Shown here: in pieces, positions 27,167-34,451 of the stretch | How positions within the stretch are numbered: position 1 is the first letter of the stretch | Layout: each line of letters starts with the position of its first letter | From: an uncultured Collinsella sp. | Lineage (GTDB): Bacteria; Actinomycetota; Coriobacteriia; Coriobacteriales; Coriobacteriaceae | Direction of reading: 5' to 3' | Assembly: GCA_900541125.1 (NCBI GenBank) | Contig: UQIK01000016.1 | Location: forward strand, 1 to 56,720 | Length of the DNA: 56,720 nucleotides | Program-made: the position numbers and the translations under genes | The notes under the pieces: model-generated | Databases searched by the model: none | What the model saw: only the letters and a program-made list of their open reading frames with translations | Told to the model about the DNA's origin: nothing

Positions 27167-27213
27167 GGGGACAGGTTAATCTGCACCAATGTGGTGCAAA
27201 CGTACCTGTCCCC
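27167..27213. repeat. Nested palindrome GGGGACAGGT...ACCTGTCCCC
   Basis: Outer arms GGGGACAGGT (27167-27176) and ACCTGTCCCC (27204-27213) enclose a second hairpin TGCACC...GGTGCA (27182-27198). A further CTGTCCCC half-unit follows at 27240-27247. It lies between the divergent zinc-ribbon start and the csoR end. Confidence 0.75.
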
Positions 27214-27257
27214 GATACACCAAGATGGCGCAAAGCAGTCTGTCCCCAATGCCCCAA

Positions 27258-27530
27258 TTACTTGGAGAGCTTGTCGACGACGCGTTCGATCTCGGCGAGC
27301 TTGGCGGCTTTGAGGTCTTCGTCGCCCGATTCGATTGCCGAAGTCACGCAGCCCTCGATATGCGCCTTGAGCACGTCGGCGTTAATGCGCGCGAGGAGCG
27401 CCTGTGTTGCCATGAGCTGCGTGGAGATATCGACGCAATAGCGGTCCTCATCGACCATCCGCAAGATGCCGTCGATCTGGCCGCGTGCCGTCTTGAGCAT
27501 GCGGGTCACCGATTTATGGTCTGCCATCAT
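27258..27530 (-). CDS. csoR: Copper-sensing repressor CsoR
   Basis: A 90-aa all-helical repressor of the CsoR/RcnR (DUF156) family. The copper-binding triad C-H-C is complete: Cys32 (DRYCVDIS), His57 and Cys61 (KAHIEGCVTSAI). The N-terminal half contains the basic DNA-binding surface (HKSVTRMLKTARGQIDGILRMV). In the absence of Cu(I) it should bind GC-rich palindromes such as the one at 30372 upstream of copA. It is the last gene of the copA-copZ-csoR run, separated from copZ by a 67-bp palindromic element. Start ATG at 27530 after GAGGA. Confidence 0.9.
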   Translation of the reverse strand: MMADHKSVTRMLKTARGQIDGILRMVDEDRYCVDISTQLMATQALLARINADVLKAHIEGCVTSAIESGDEDLKAAKLAEIERVVDKLSK

Positions 27531-27571
27531 GGCGGGTCCTCGTTTCTGGTCGATCTTCCGGATGCCCCGTC

Positions 27572-27638
27572 AGTTGCGGTGAAATACGGACCGTTTAAAG
27601 GCCTAGGGCGGCACAACAGTCCGTATTTCACCGCAACT
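27572..27638. repeat. 67-bp palindromic element, copy B (copZ-csoR gap)
   Basis: AGTTGCGGTGAAATACGGAC at one end and GTCCGTATTTCACCGCAACT at the other are perfect 20-bp inverted repeats. It fills most of the gap between copZ and csoR. Confidence 0.9.
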
Positions 27639-27664
27639 TCTGAGGATTGAGTAGGCGGCGTCTA

Positions 27665-27886
27665 CTACGCGGCGGTCACGGATAGGGCGTGGAACTTCTC
27701 GCCGGCGCCCTCGACGGCGGCGGCGAGCTGCTCGGCGGTCACGGTGTCGGCGCACTCCACCTGGACGGTCTGGGTCTCGTGATCGGCGTCGGCGTCGGTC
27801 ACGCCGGCCACGTTGAGCAACGCCGTCTCGACAGTAGCGTCGCAGTGGCCGCACATGAGGCCAGACGTTTTAACGATGTAGTTCAT
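27665..27886 (-). CDS. copZ: Copper chaperone CopZ (heavy-metal-associated domain)
   Basis: A 73-aa single HMA domain that carries Cu(I) and hands it to CopA or CsoR. The metal site is MCGHC (Cys12, Cys15) within MNYIVKTSGLMCGHCDATVETALLNVAGV; the ferredoxin-like fold is complete (TVQVECADTVTAEQLAAAVEGAG). The ATG at 27886 follows AAAAGGAG. It is placed between copA and csoR. Confidence 0.92.
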   Translation of the reverse strand: MNYIVKTSGLMCGHCDATVETALLNVAGVTDADADHETQTVQVECADTVTAEQLAAAVEGAGEKFHALSVTAA

Positions 27887-27914
27887 GATTATCTCCTTTT
27901 CGTTGAGTACCTAA

Positions 27915-27981
27915 AGTTGCGGTGGAGTACGGACTAAATAGCGGTTTAGCTAAGCATGTTACGCCTTATTTCACCGCAACT
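27915..27981. repeat. 67-bp palindromic element, copy C (overlaps copA end)
   Basis: Arms AGTTGCGGTGGAGTACGGACT and a right end TTATTTCACCGCAACT. On the minus strand the right arm encodes the final residues of CopA (SVAVK) and its TAA stop at 27966-27968. Confidence 0.9.
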
Positions 27982-30311
27982 GATGGTTTAAAGGTTCGTA
28001 GGCGCAGAGCGTTGCTTACGACGCAGACGCTCGACAGGCTCATGGCCGCGGCGCCAAACATCGGCGAGAGTTGCCATCCCGTGAGCGGGAAGAACACGCC
28101 CGCCGCCAGCGGAATGCCGATGCCGTTGTAGAACAGCGCCCAGAACAGGTCCTGCTTGATGTTGCGGATCGTGGCGCGCGAAAGCTCGATGGCGCGGGCG
28201 ACGTCCATGAGGTCGCTGCGCATGAGTACCACGTCGGCGCCCTCCTTGGCGATGTCGGCGCCGGTGCCGATCGCAAGGCCCACGTCGGCGCGCGCCAAGG
28301 CGGGGGAGTCGTTGATGCCGTCGCCCACCATGGCGACCTTGCCGCCCGCGTCTTGCAGCTCGCGCACATGGCGCTCCTTGTCGGCGGGGAGGACGTCGGC
28401 GATGACCTGCTCGCTACTCAGTCTCACGCGGCGGGCGATCGCTTCGGCGGTGACGCGGTTGTCGCCGGTGAGCATGCGCACGTCGACGCCGAGCTTGCGG
28501 AGCGCGGCGATGGCCTCGGCGCTCGTCTCCTTGACCTCGTCAGCCACGGCAATGGTGCCGGCAAGCTCGCCGTTCTTGGTAAAGAACAGCGGCGTCTTGC
28601 CTTCGGCGGCAAATTGCTCGGCAAGACCCGCGGGCACGGTAACGCCCAACTCGTTCATCAGGCGCACGTTGCCGGCGGCAATGGCGTTTTGCCCTTCGCG
28701 CGCCGTAACGCCTCGCCCGGGCACGGCAGTAAAGTCCTCGACCATGCGCGCGACGATCCCGCGTGTCTCGCACTCGGCCATAATCGCCTCGGCCAGCGGG
28801 TGCTCGCTCGAGCGCTCCAACGCGGCGGCCAGCTTGAGCAGCGCCTTTTCGCTCATGGCGGGCGATCCGTCGGCGCGCGTGGTTACCACGATATCGGTCA
28901 CGGCAGGCTTGCCGCGAGTGACCGTTCCCGTCTTATCGAGCACCACGGTGCCCACGCTGCGCAGATTCTCCAGCGCCTCGGCGCTTTTGAACAGAATGCC
29001 CATCTCGGCGCCCTTGCCGGTGCCGACCATAATAGCGACGGGCGTGGCCAGACCCAATGCGCACGGACAGCTGATCACCAGCACAGCGACGGCGGAGGTG
29101 AGCGCTTCGTTGATGCTTCCGGTCAGTGCCATCCACGCCGCAAAGGTCACGGCCGAGATCACGAACACCACGGGCACGAACACGCCGGCGACCTTGTCGG
29201 CCATACGGGCGATGGGCGCCTTGGTGGCGTTGGCGTCCTCGACGAGCTGGATAATCTTGGCGAGCGACGTGTCGGCGCCCACGCGTGTGGCACGGAAGGT
29301 AAACGAGCCGGTGCGGTTGACAGTGGCAGCGTTGACGGTGTCGCCGGCGGTCTTTTCCACGGGGATGGACTCGCCGGTGAGCGCGCTCTCGTCCACGGCC
29401 GAGCTGCCCTCGAGCACCACGCCATCGACAGGGATGGACTCGCCGGGGCGCACACGCAGGACTTGGCTGGGAAGGATGGCGTCGACATCGACGGTGGCCT
29501 CGCTGCCGTCCTCTGCCACGACGGTCGCGGTCTTGGGCGCCAGGTCGATGAGCGCCTCGATGGCGCCGCCTGTCTTGGATTTGCTGCGTGTCTCGAGGTA
29601 TTTGCCCACGGTGACCAGCGACAGGATCGTGCCCGCACTCTCAAAATAGAGGTTGTCCATGCCCGTCATCATGGCCTCGTGGACCTGGCCCGCGGCCAGC
29701 TGGTCGGCCATGATAAACATGGCGTAGAGCGACCAGGCAATGGACGCGGTGGCGCCGACGGCGATGAGGGCGTCCATGGTGGGCGCGCCGTGCGCGAGCG
29801 ATTTAAACCCGTTGATAAAGTACGCGTCGTTGACGTAGACGATGGGGATGAGCAGGACGAGCTCGGTGAGCGCGAGCGTCATGCTGTGGGTGTGGTCGGT
29901 GAAGACGCCGGGCAGTGGCCAACCGAGCATGTGCCCCATGCCTATGTAGAACAGCGGGATGAGGAAGATGATCGAGATGATGAGGCGGGTGCGCATGGCG
30001 GAGGCGGCGGCCTCCAGCTTTTTGGTGGGCGACTCCATATGGGCGGCGCCGGACCTGGCTTGCGCACTGCCGTTTGAGCCGGCGGCACCGGTGCCCGCGT
30101 CGACGGGTGAGGCCGAGTAGCCCGCGCGGTCGACGGCGGTGCAGATGTCATCGGGGGTGACCTGCGCGGGGTCGTAGTCGACCAGCATGGAGCCGGCAAG
30201 CAGGTTGACCGCGACGCTTTGGACGCCGTCGAGCTTGCTCACGGCGCGGTCCACATGCGCCTGGCAGGCGGCGCACGTCATGCCGCCCACGTCGAACTTA
30301 TCTTGAGCCAT
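27966..30311 (-). CDS. copA: Copper-exporting P1B-type ATPase CopA
   Basis: Pumps Cu(I) out of the cytoplasm using ATP. The 781-aa protein starts with one HMA domain (GGMTCAACQAHVDRAV), followed by eight membrane helices. It has the ion-site motif SCPCALGLATP near 417, the phosphorylation site DKTGTVT near 459, the P1B His-Pro motif SSEHPLAEA, and the hinge AMVGDGINDSPALARADVG. Start ATG 30311 after AAAGGAG. The last five codons lie inside a 67-bp palindromic element, so the natural C-terminus may have been altered by it. A CsoR-type operator lies upstream at 30372. Confidence 0.95.
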   Translation of the reverse strand: MAQDKFDVGGMTCAACQAHVDRAVSKLDGVQSVAVNLLAGSMLVDYDPAQVTPDDICTAVDRAGYSASPVDAGTGAAGSNGSAQARSGAAHMESPTKKLEAAASAMRTRLIISIIFLIPLFYIGMGHMLGWPLPGVFTDHTHSMTLALTELVLLIPIVYVNDAYFINGFKSLAHGAPTMDALIAVGATASIAWSLYAMFIMADQLAAGQVHEAMMTGMDNLYFESAGTILSLVTVGKYLETRSKSKTGGAIEALIDLAPKTATVVAEDGSEATVDVDAILPSQVLRVRPGESIPVDGVVLEGSSAVDESALTGESIPVEKTAGDTVNAATVNRTGSFTFRATRVGADTSLAKIIQLVEDANATKAPIARMADKVAGVFVPVVFVISAVTFAAWMALTGSINEALTSAVAVLVISCPCALGLATPVAIMVGTGKGAEMGILFKSAEALENLRSVGTVVLDKTGTVTRGKPAVTDIVVTTRADGSPAMSEKALLKLAAALERSSEHPLAEAIMAECETRGIVARMVEDFTAVPGRGVTAREGQNAIAAGNVRLMNELGVTVPAGLAEQFAAEGKTPLFFTKNGELAGTIAVADEVKETSAEAIAALRKLGVDVRMLTGDNRVTAEAIARRVRLSSEQVIADVLPADKERHVRELQDAGGKVAMVGDGINDSPALARADVGLAIGTGADIAKEGADVVLMRSDLMDVARAIELSRATIRNIKQDLFWALFYNGIGIPLAAGVFFPLTGWQLSPMFGAAAMSLSSVCVVSNALRLRTFKPSVAVK

Positions 30312-30365
30312 GGCTTCTCCTTTCTGTAGTTCGGTGCTGGAAGTGTTAACCTGCCGATACTATAC

Positions 30366-30394
30366 ACCCATACCCCCTGGGGGTGTCCAGTGGA
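30366..30394 (-). promoter_or_regulatory. copA promoter with CsoR-type operator
   Basis: On the minus strand TGGACA and TATAGT are separated by 19 bases. Between them, at 30372-30384, lies the perfect palindrome ACCCCCTGGGGGT, the G-tract form expected of CsoR operators. Repression by CsoR and release by copper are inferred. Confidence 0.65.
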
Positions 30395-30463
30395 GATTGA
30401 AATGTATAACATTCTGATATTGGTCGAGGTGATAGCCAGGTCGGCGGACCGTAGCCGGTCTAA

Positions 30464-30522
30464 TGTCTCAATCTGTAACACCTAAGGACCGTTTTTCCTG
30501 CTAGATGTTACAGATCGAGACA
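30464..30522. repeat. 60-bp CTGTAACA element, array 3 copy 1
   Basis: Left arm TGTCTCAATCTGTAACA, right arm TGTTACAGATCGAGACA, one A-C mismatch; loop begins CCTAA. The whole gap 30312-30724 holds only the copA promoter and this three-copy array. Confidence 0.9.
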
Positions 30523-30544
30523 GAGCGTCTGCGGTCAACTCAAA

Positions 30545-30604
30545 TGTCTTGATCTGTAACATCTAGAGAGGTTTTTGACCCCTTACTGTTACAGATTGAG
30601 ATGT
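30545..30604. repeat. 60-bp CTGTAACA element, array 3 copy 2
   Basis: Left arm TGTCTTGATCTGTAACA, right arm TGTTACAGATTGAGAT, with two G-T pairs; loop begins TCTAG. Starts 81 bases after copy 1. Confidence 0.9.
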
Positions 30605-30624
30605 TGTCTCGCGGGGTTGGGGTT

Positions 30625-30683
30625 TGTCTCGTTCTGTAACATCTAGACCTGTATCTGCCGAGCTAGTGTTACAGATCGAGATA
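30625..30683. repeat. 60-bp CTGTAACA element, array 3 copy 3
   Basis: Left arm TGTCTCGTTCTGTAACA, right arm TGTTACAGATCGAGATA; loop begins TCTAG. Starts 80 bases after copy 2 and ends 41 bases from the kinase stop codon. Confidence 0.9.
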
Positions 30684-30724
30684 ATTGCCGGGGAGGGGTC
30701 CCGTCACGGCAAGACGCCCGCCGC

Positions 30725-32809
30725 CTAGATACAGAACCCGGGGATCACGCAGGTTCGCTTTTTGGGGTTGTCCGCAGGCGTTGCGTACGTAAAGGCGTCG
30801 CCGTCGTGGCCCACACGGTTTATGTAGAGCGTGCCTTCGGTCTCCGATGAGTCGGGGCTCACCGTGCGCTCCCACCAGCAGGTGTCCTTGCCCTTCCACT
30901 GACGGACCATCGCCTCGTTCGTGGAATACGGGCTCACCTTGAGCTCGCGGAAGAGTTGGTACTCCTTGCCCTCGCTGTTGTAGATGTCTGCCAGGTAGTG
31001 ATAGTCCTTGGCAAACGAATCGGGCGGTTGCGTACCGCACAGCTCGACCATGGCGGGCAGCCAAAGGGTTGCGGGCAACTCGCTCAGACACGATGCACTG
31101 TTGGCTGCGCCCACATTGTTCGAGACCTTCTTGACCCCTTTAATGAGTGCGCGCAACTCGTTGGGCAGCAGCTTAAGGCCGTCGCCGTCGAGCCATTCTC
31201 GCAGCTCGCAATCTGCCCAGCCGGCGCTCGGCGGTTCAGCCGCAGCGTTGCGCTCGGCAATACCTGCGTCGAACATAAACGTCAGCCCGGCCTTGCCCGT
31301 CCCGTCCAGAAGCTCATCGTGACGGATGCCCACAAGCTGCGCGCCGACCTCCAACCCGTTGGTGAGTTTCACGCGCTTGGTACACGGATAGGGGATATGC
31401 CCATCGGCATCGAGCAGGTGGTAGCGCTTGGCAATCTCGCGTGCCTCGCTACGGGTCTCGGCGGCCTTAATCTTGAGCGAAATCTCCTGCAGCTGATCCC
31501 AGGTGTAGTCGTCAAGAGAGCTGCGGATGCCATCGAGGTAGTCGGGGATGCCAAAGCCATGGGTTGCCGCCCCAATGACGCTGAGCCCCGCAACGGCTGC
31601 AACGACGCCACCGATAATAAAGCGGCGGCGGGTCATGGCATCGTGTCGGGCCTGCTCCAGAATCTCTCGCGCGCGCTCGCCGGCGACGTCGACCTTAAGG
31701 TGCGTACCGGAGTCGATGTCGATTGCGGCGTCACTGCCTGCGCCCTCGCGGCCCTCGGATTCGGCGTCGGTGAGGTATGTCGAGAGCACCTCGAGCATCT
31801 GCTGCTCGGTAGGGCGATCGCACTGCTCGACTGAGAGACCCTTCATGATGATTTGGGCGAGCGCTTCATCGCCCTCGCAGCGCGGCTCGAGCGGTGTCGG
31901 CTTGGTCTTGGTCTTTACGAGATAGAACGAGCCGGTTGCAGCGGCGTCCGTCGACTCAAAGTCAAACGGTTTGCGACCGCTGTAGAGCTGGTACAGAATG
32001 CTCGAAAGCGCGTAGACATCGATTGCCGGCGAACGGCGAAGGGCCGCGATGCCTTCGATATCCTGCGTGAGCATCTCGGGCGCGGCGTATGCGGGCGTGG
32101 CAAAACGCCAGATGTCGGCGCGCCGGGTGATCGTGTCGTCGCCGAGAGCCATGGTCGCGGAGCCCATGTCGATGAGGCAGGGGTCAAAGGAGCAATCGGC
32201 AATCTGCTGCTCGAGCGTTCGGCTGGTGGTGCGGAACATGATATTGGCAGGCGACAGGTCGCGATGGACGACCGGATTCACGAGCCCCTGGGTCATCAGG
32301 AGTGCGCGAAGCACGGCGTTTCCAACGGCGGCGACCATCTGGGTGGTCAGCCCGCCCGAGGCGTCGTGCGGAAGCAGGGGCAGCGCCTGCTTGAGCGAGA
32401 TGCCCTCGACCCACTCCATGAGGATGAGCGGGTCATCCTCGCACGAGCCGTAGCCATAGACGCGCGGAAATCCGCGCAGGTGCGAGACGGTACACAGATG
32501 GCGGTACTCCTCGAACAGCGCAGCGGTGTTGGCCAGGTGTGCAGCCGATTGCTCGGCGGAACGGTCGGGGGCTTGGCCGGAAAGGATGGCGTTGTCCTTG
32601 AGTAGCTTGACGGCAAAGACCTCGCCGCTCGTGTTGGTCGCGCGCAGCACGTGTCCGATGTTGCCGTTGTTGCGGTGGGCCGTCTGGAGAATAAGCGTCA
32701 TAAACCGACGCTTGGCGTCGTCCTCGGCGCTGGGGTCGACCGCCACGGCGGTGTCGAACGTATCGAGACGGATGAGTTTGTCGCCATAGGCGCTATCGGT
32801 AGTATCCAT
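30725..32809 (-). CDS. Membrane Ser/Thr protein kinase with C-terminal DUF6273-like domain
   Basis: A 694-aa Hanks-type kinase. In the kinase domain (about 25-345) there are EVFAVKLL (ATP-binding Lys), VVHRDLSPANIMF (catalytic Asp and Asn), LIDMGSAT (DMG in place of DFG, metal-binding Asp kept) and AYAAPEML. RRRFIIGGVVAAVAGLSVIGAA is a membrane helix near 395-420. The outer part (WADCELREWLDGDGLKLLPNELRALI; ending RTCVIPGFCI) resembles DUF6273, found on bacterial surface proteins. No PASTA repeats are present, so it is not the usual cell-wall kinase PknB. The ATG at 32809 follows AAAGGAACG. The FHA gene just upstream is a natural partner. Confidence 0.82.
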   Translation of the reverse strand: MDTTDSAYGDKLIRLDTFDTAVAVDPSAEDDAKRRFMTLILQTAHRNNGNIGHVLRATNTSGEVFAVKLLKDNAILSGQAPDRSAEQSAAHLANTAALFEEYRHLCTVSHLRGFPRVYGYGSCEDDPLILMEWVEGISLKQALPLLPHDASGGLTTQMVAAVGNAVLRALLMTQGLVNPVVHRDLSPANIMFRTTSRTLEQQIADCSFDPCLIDMGSATMALGDDTITRRADIWRFATPAYAAPEMLTQDIEGIAALRRSPAIDVYALSSILYQLYSGRKPFDFESTDAAATGSFYLVKTKTKPTPLEPRCEGDEALAQIIMKGLSVEQCDRPTEQQMLEVLSTYLTDAESEGREGAGSDAAIDIDSGTHLKVDVAGERAREILEQARHDAMTRRRFIIGGVVAAVAGLSVIGAATHGFGIPDYLDGIRSSLDDYTWDQLQEISLKIKAAETRSEAREIAKRYHLLDADGHIPYPCTKRVKLTNGLEVGAQLVGIRHDELLDGTGKAGLTFMFDAGIAERNAAAEPPSAGWADCELREWLDGDGLKLLPNELRALIKGVKKVSNNVGAANSASCLSELPATLWLPAMVELCGTQPPDSFAKDYHYLADIYNSEGKEYQLFRELKVSPYSTNEAMVRQWKGKDTCWWERTVSPDSSETEGTLYINRVGHDGDAFTYATPADNPKKRTCVIPGFCI

Positions 32810-32948
32810 GGCGTTCCTTTGTCTGGCATGGGTTGCCGCACGTATACGTGAGCAGTGCGGATATCGGTAAAGTACCATGATAGCCGCACTGCCCACGTAT
32901 ACCGCTGAGCATTGTCGTTTACGACGCAGAAGGTAGAAGACGCAAGAC

Positions 32949-32978
32949 GGACGGCGACCGTCTTTCGATCGCCGTCCG
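32949..32978 (-). terminator. Hairpin after FHA gene
   Basis: CGGACGGCGA and TCGCCGTCCG are perfect inverted repeats; on the minus strand a moderately T-rich stretch follows. Possible terminator or processing hairpin between the FHA and kinase genes. Confidence 0.5.
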
Positions 32979-32980
32979 CG

Positions 32981-33943
32981 CTAGTCCACAATGACAAGGA
33001 ATGTCGTGTAGAGACCCAGATGGAGCTTGTCGCTGTTTTCGATTTCCACTGGGGGATAGATCTTGCCGGGCTCGCGTTGGTCGCGCGGCGGCTCAATCAC
33101 AATATCGCCGTCGCCCGCGCCCGATTCGAGCACCGTGCCGTTGGTCGACCCAAGGCCCTGGGCGTACCAGTGCTCACCCTCGAGCCAAATGCGAAGATGC
33201 TCGCGCGATGCGTCGGCGCCCACATCGGTGATGCTGGGTGAGGTTTTGGGCAAAGAACCAATCACGGTGCCGCGCGGATCGCGTGTGAGGGGATGGATTT
33301 GCATGTCGGCGCAGTTGTCGGCATGGGTTCTGAGCAGACCGAGGTTGGGGGCGACGGTGCGCGGCTGCTCCAGGCTGCTCATAAAGCCACGTCCGACGGT
33401 AGTTTCGGTGGTGCCAAAGTGCCCGCCCGTCTTGCTGTCGCAAAAGCGCTCGACGGTGGCCACGCCCTGAACGGGATCGGCGAGCGCCCCCGTTGCCACA
33501 AAGAGCATAAGGTAAAGCGTGCTTTTCTCGCGCACGGCATTGCCGTCAAAGTTGTCGATGCGATTGAGGGCATTTGCATATAGGCGGCTGTCCAGCTTGT
33601 AGCTGGCGAGAGCCGACATCATTTCGTTGGCGGCCGGACCGCGATAGTGCTCGGCGATTGCCCGATAGGCGGACTCGCCGCCGCCGAGCTTGCTGCAGAT
33701 TGCCGAGGAAAGGTTGAGCGTGGTGACGGTAAAGTCGCTGTAGATGGAGGGCGCGCACTGATCAGGCTTGCGATGGACGATGTAACGGGTGAGATACGAG
33801 CGGTTGGAAGAGCATTTCTCGAGCAGGGTACTGCCGAGATAAGAGTTTCCATTGATGAGCATTCGGGCGATCTCGAGATGTTTAAGACCGCCGAACGAGC
33901 GAATATCGTTATAGAGGACCGAGCAAGGCGTCTCTGCTGCCAC
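32981..33943 (-). CDS. FHA-domain protein
   Basis: A 320-aa protein ending in an FHA phosphothreonine-binding domain: GTVIGSLPKTSPSITDVGADASREHLRIW and AQGLGSTNGTVLESG contain the core Ser-x-x-His and Asn-Gly-Thr residues. Residues 1-200 are a helix-rich region of unknown family (LKHLEIARMLINGNSYLGSTLL; YLTRYIVHRKPDQC). FHA domains read phosphorylation by Hanks-type kinases, and the next gene is such a kinase, so the two probably form a signalling pair. The GTG at 33943 has AAAGGAGG in front and is preferred to a TTG at 33973. Confidence 0.82.
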   Translation of the reverse strand: MAAETPCSVLYNDIRSFGGLKHLEIARMLINGNSYLGSTLLEKCSSNRSYLTRYIVHRKPDQCAPSIYSDFTVTTLNLSSAICSKLGGGESAYRAIAEHYRGPAANEMMSALASYKLDSRLYANALNRIDNFDGNAVREKSTLYLMLFVATGALADPVQGVATVERFCDSKTGGHFGTTETTVGRGFMSSLEQPRTVAPNLGLLRTHADNCADMQIHPLTRDPRGTVIGSLPKTSPSITDVGADASREHLRIWLEGEHWYAQGLGSTNGTVLESGAGDGDIVIEPPRDQREPGKIYPPVEIENSDKLHLGLYTTFLVIVD

Positions 33944-34121
33944 GGATACCTCCTTTGATTGCTTCCTAGCCAATATGGCGATAGGAATTAATGGCCCCCG
34001 GTGGGCGACGTATTAAATGGCTGCGCACTATATAGCGTAACCAAAGCGACATTATAGGCCACATGTTCGAAATTGCAGGAAGCCTGAGAGATTTGGTTTG
34101 GACTGGACGGAAATCCCCCTC

Positions 34122-34181
34122 TGTCTTGATCTATAACAATTAGGACCCGGTTTTGTCCCGCAGCTGTTACAGATTGAGACA
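34122..34181. repeat. 60-bp CTGTAACA element, single copy
   Basis: Left arm TGTCTTGATCTATAACA (one base change in the core), right arm TGTTACAGATTGAGACA, loop beginning ATTAG. It sits in the divergent gap 33944-34451, which otherwise holds unassigned promoter DNA for the FHA and helicase genes and no recognisable gene. Confidence 0.88.
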
Positions 34182-34451
34182 ATCGGCCAGGCCCACCTCG
34201 TCCGCCTCGTCATCTGTGGTTTACGTGGGGGCATGCGAAGCACGGGTATACTAACCGGCGGCGAATCTGCTCCATCGCTTAGAGCTGCTGCGTCTGGACG
34301 GCGCGTGATAGGGCTGCCAAAGCGATCGCCAGCGTGCTGAGCAACGTCCTCTCTGTGCGCACCTGTTTTTGTATGTATTAGCGCACTACCAAGCACGCCC
34401 GCGCGGCCGCATGCCGTGCCCATTGCGCGTGCAGATAAGGAACAACAACAT

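Noticed and set aside
28071..30077. 668-codon plus-strand frame opposite copA
   Set aside because: Mirror of the copA coding sequence, His/Gly/Arg-rich without motifs.
30464..30683. CRISPR-like array
   Set aside because: Units are 59 bp palindromes with variable loops, only three per array, spacers of about 21 bp, and no cas genes in the window; it does not fit a CRISPR locus.
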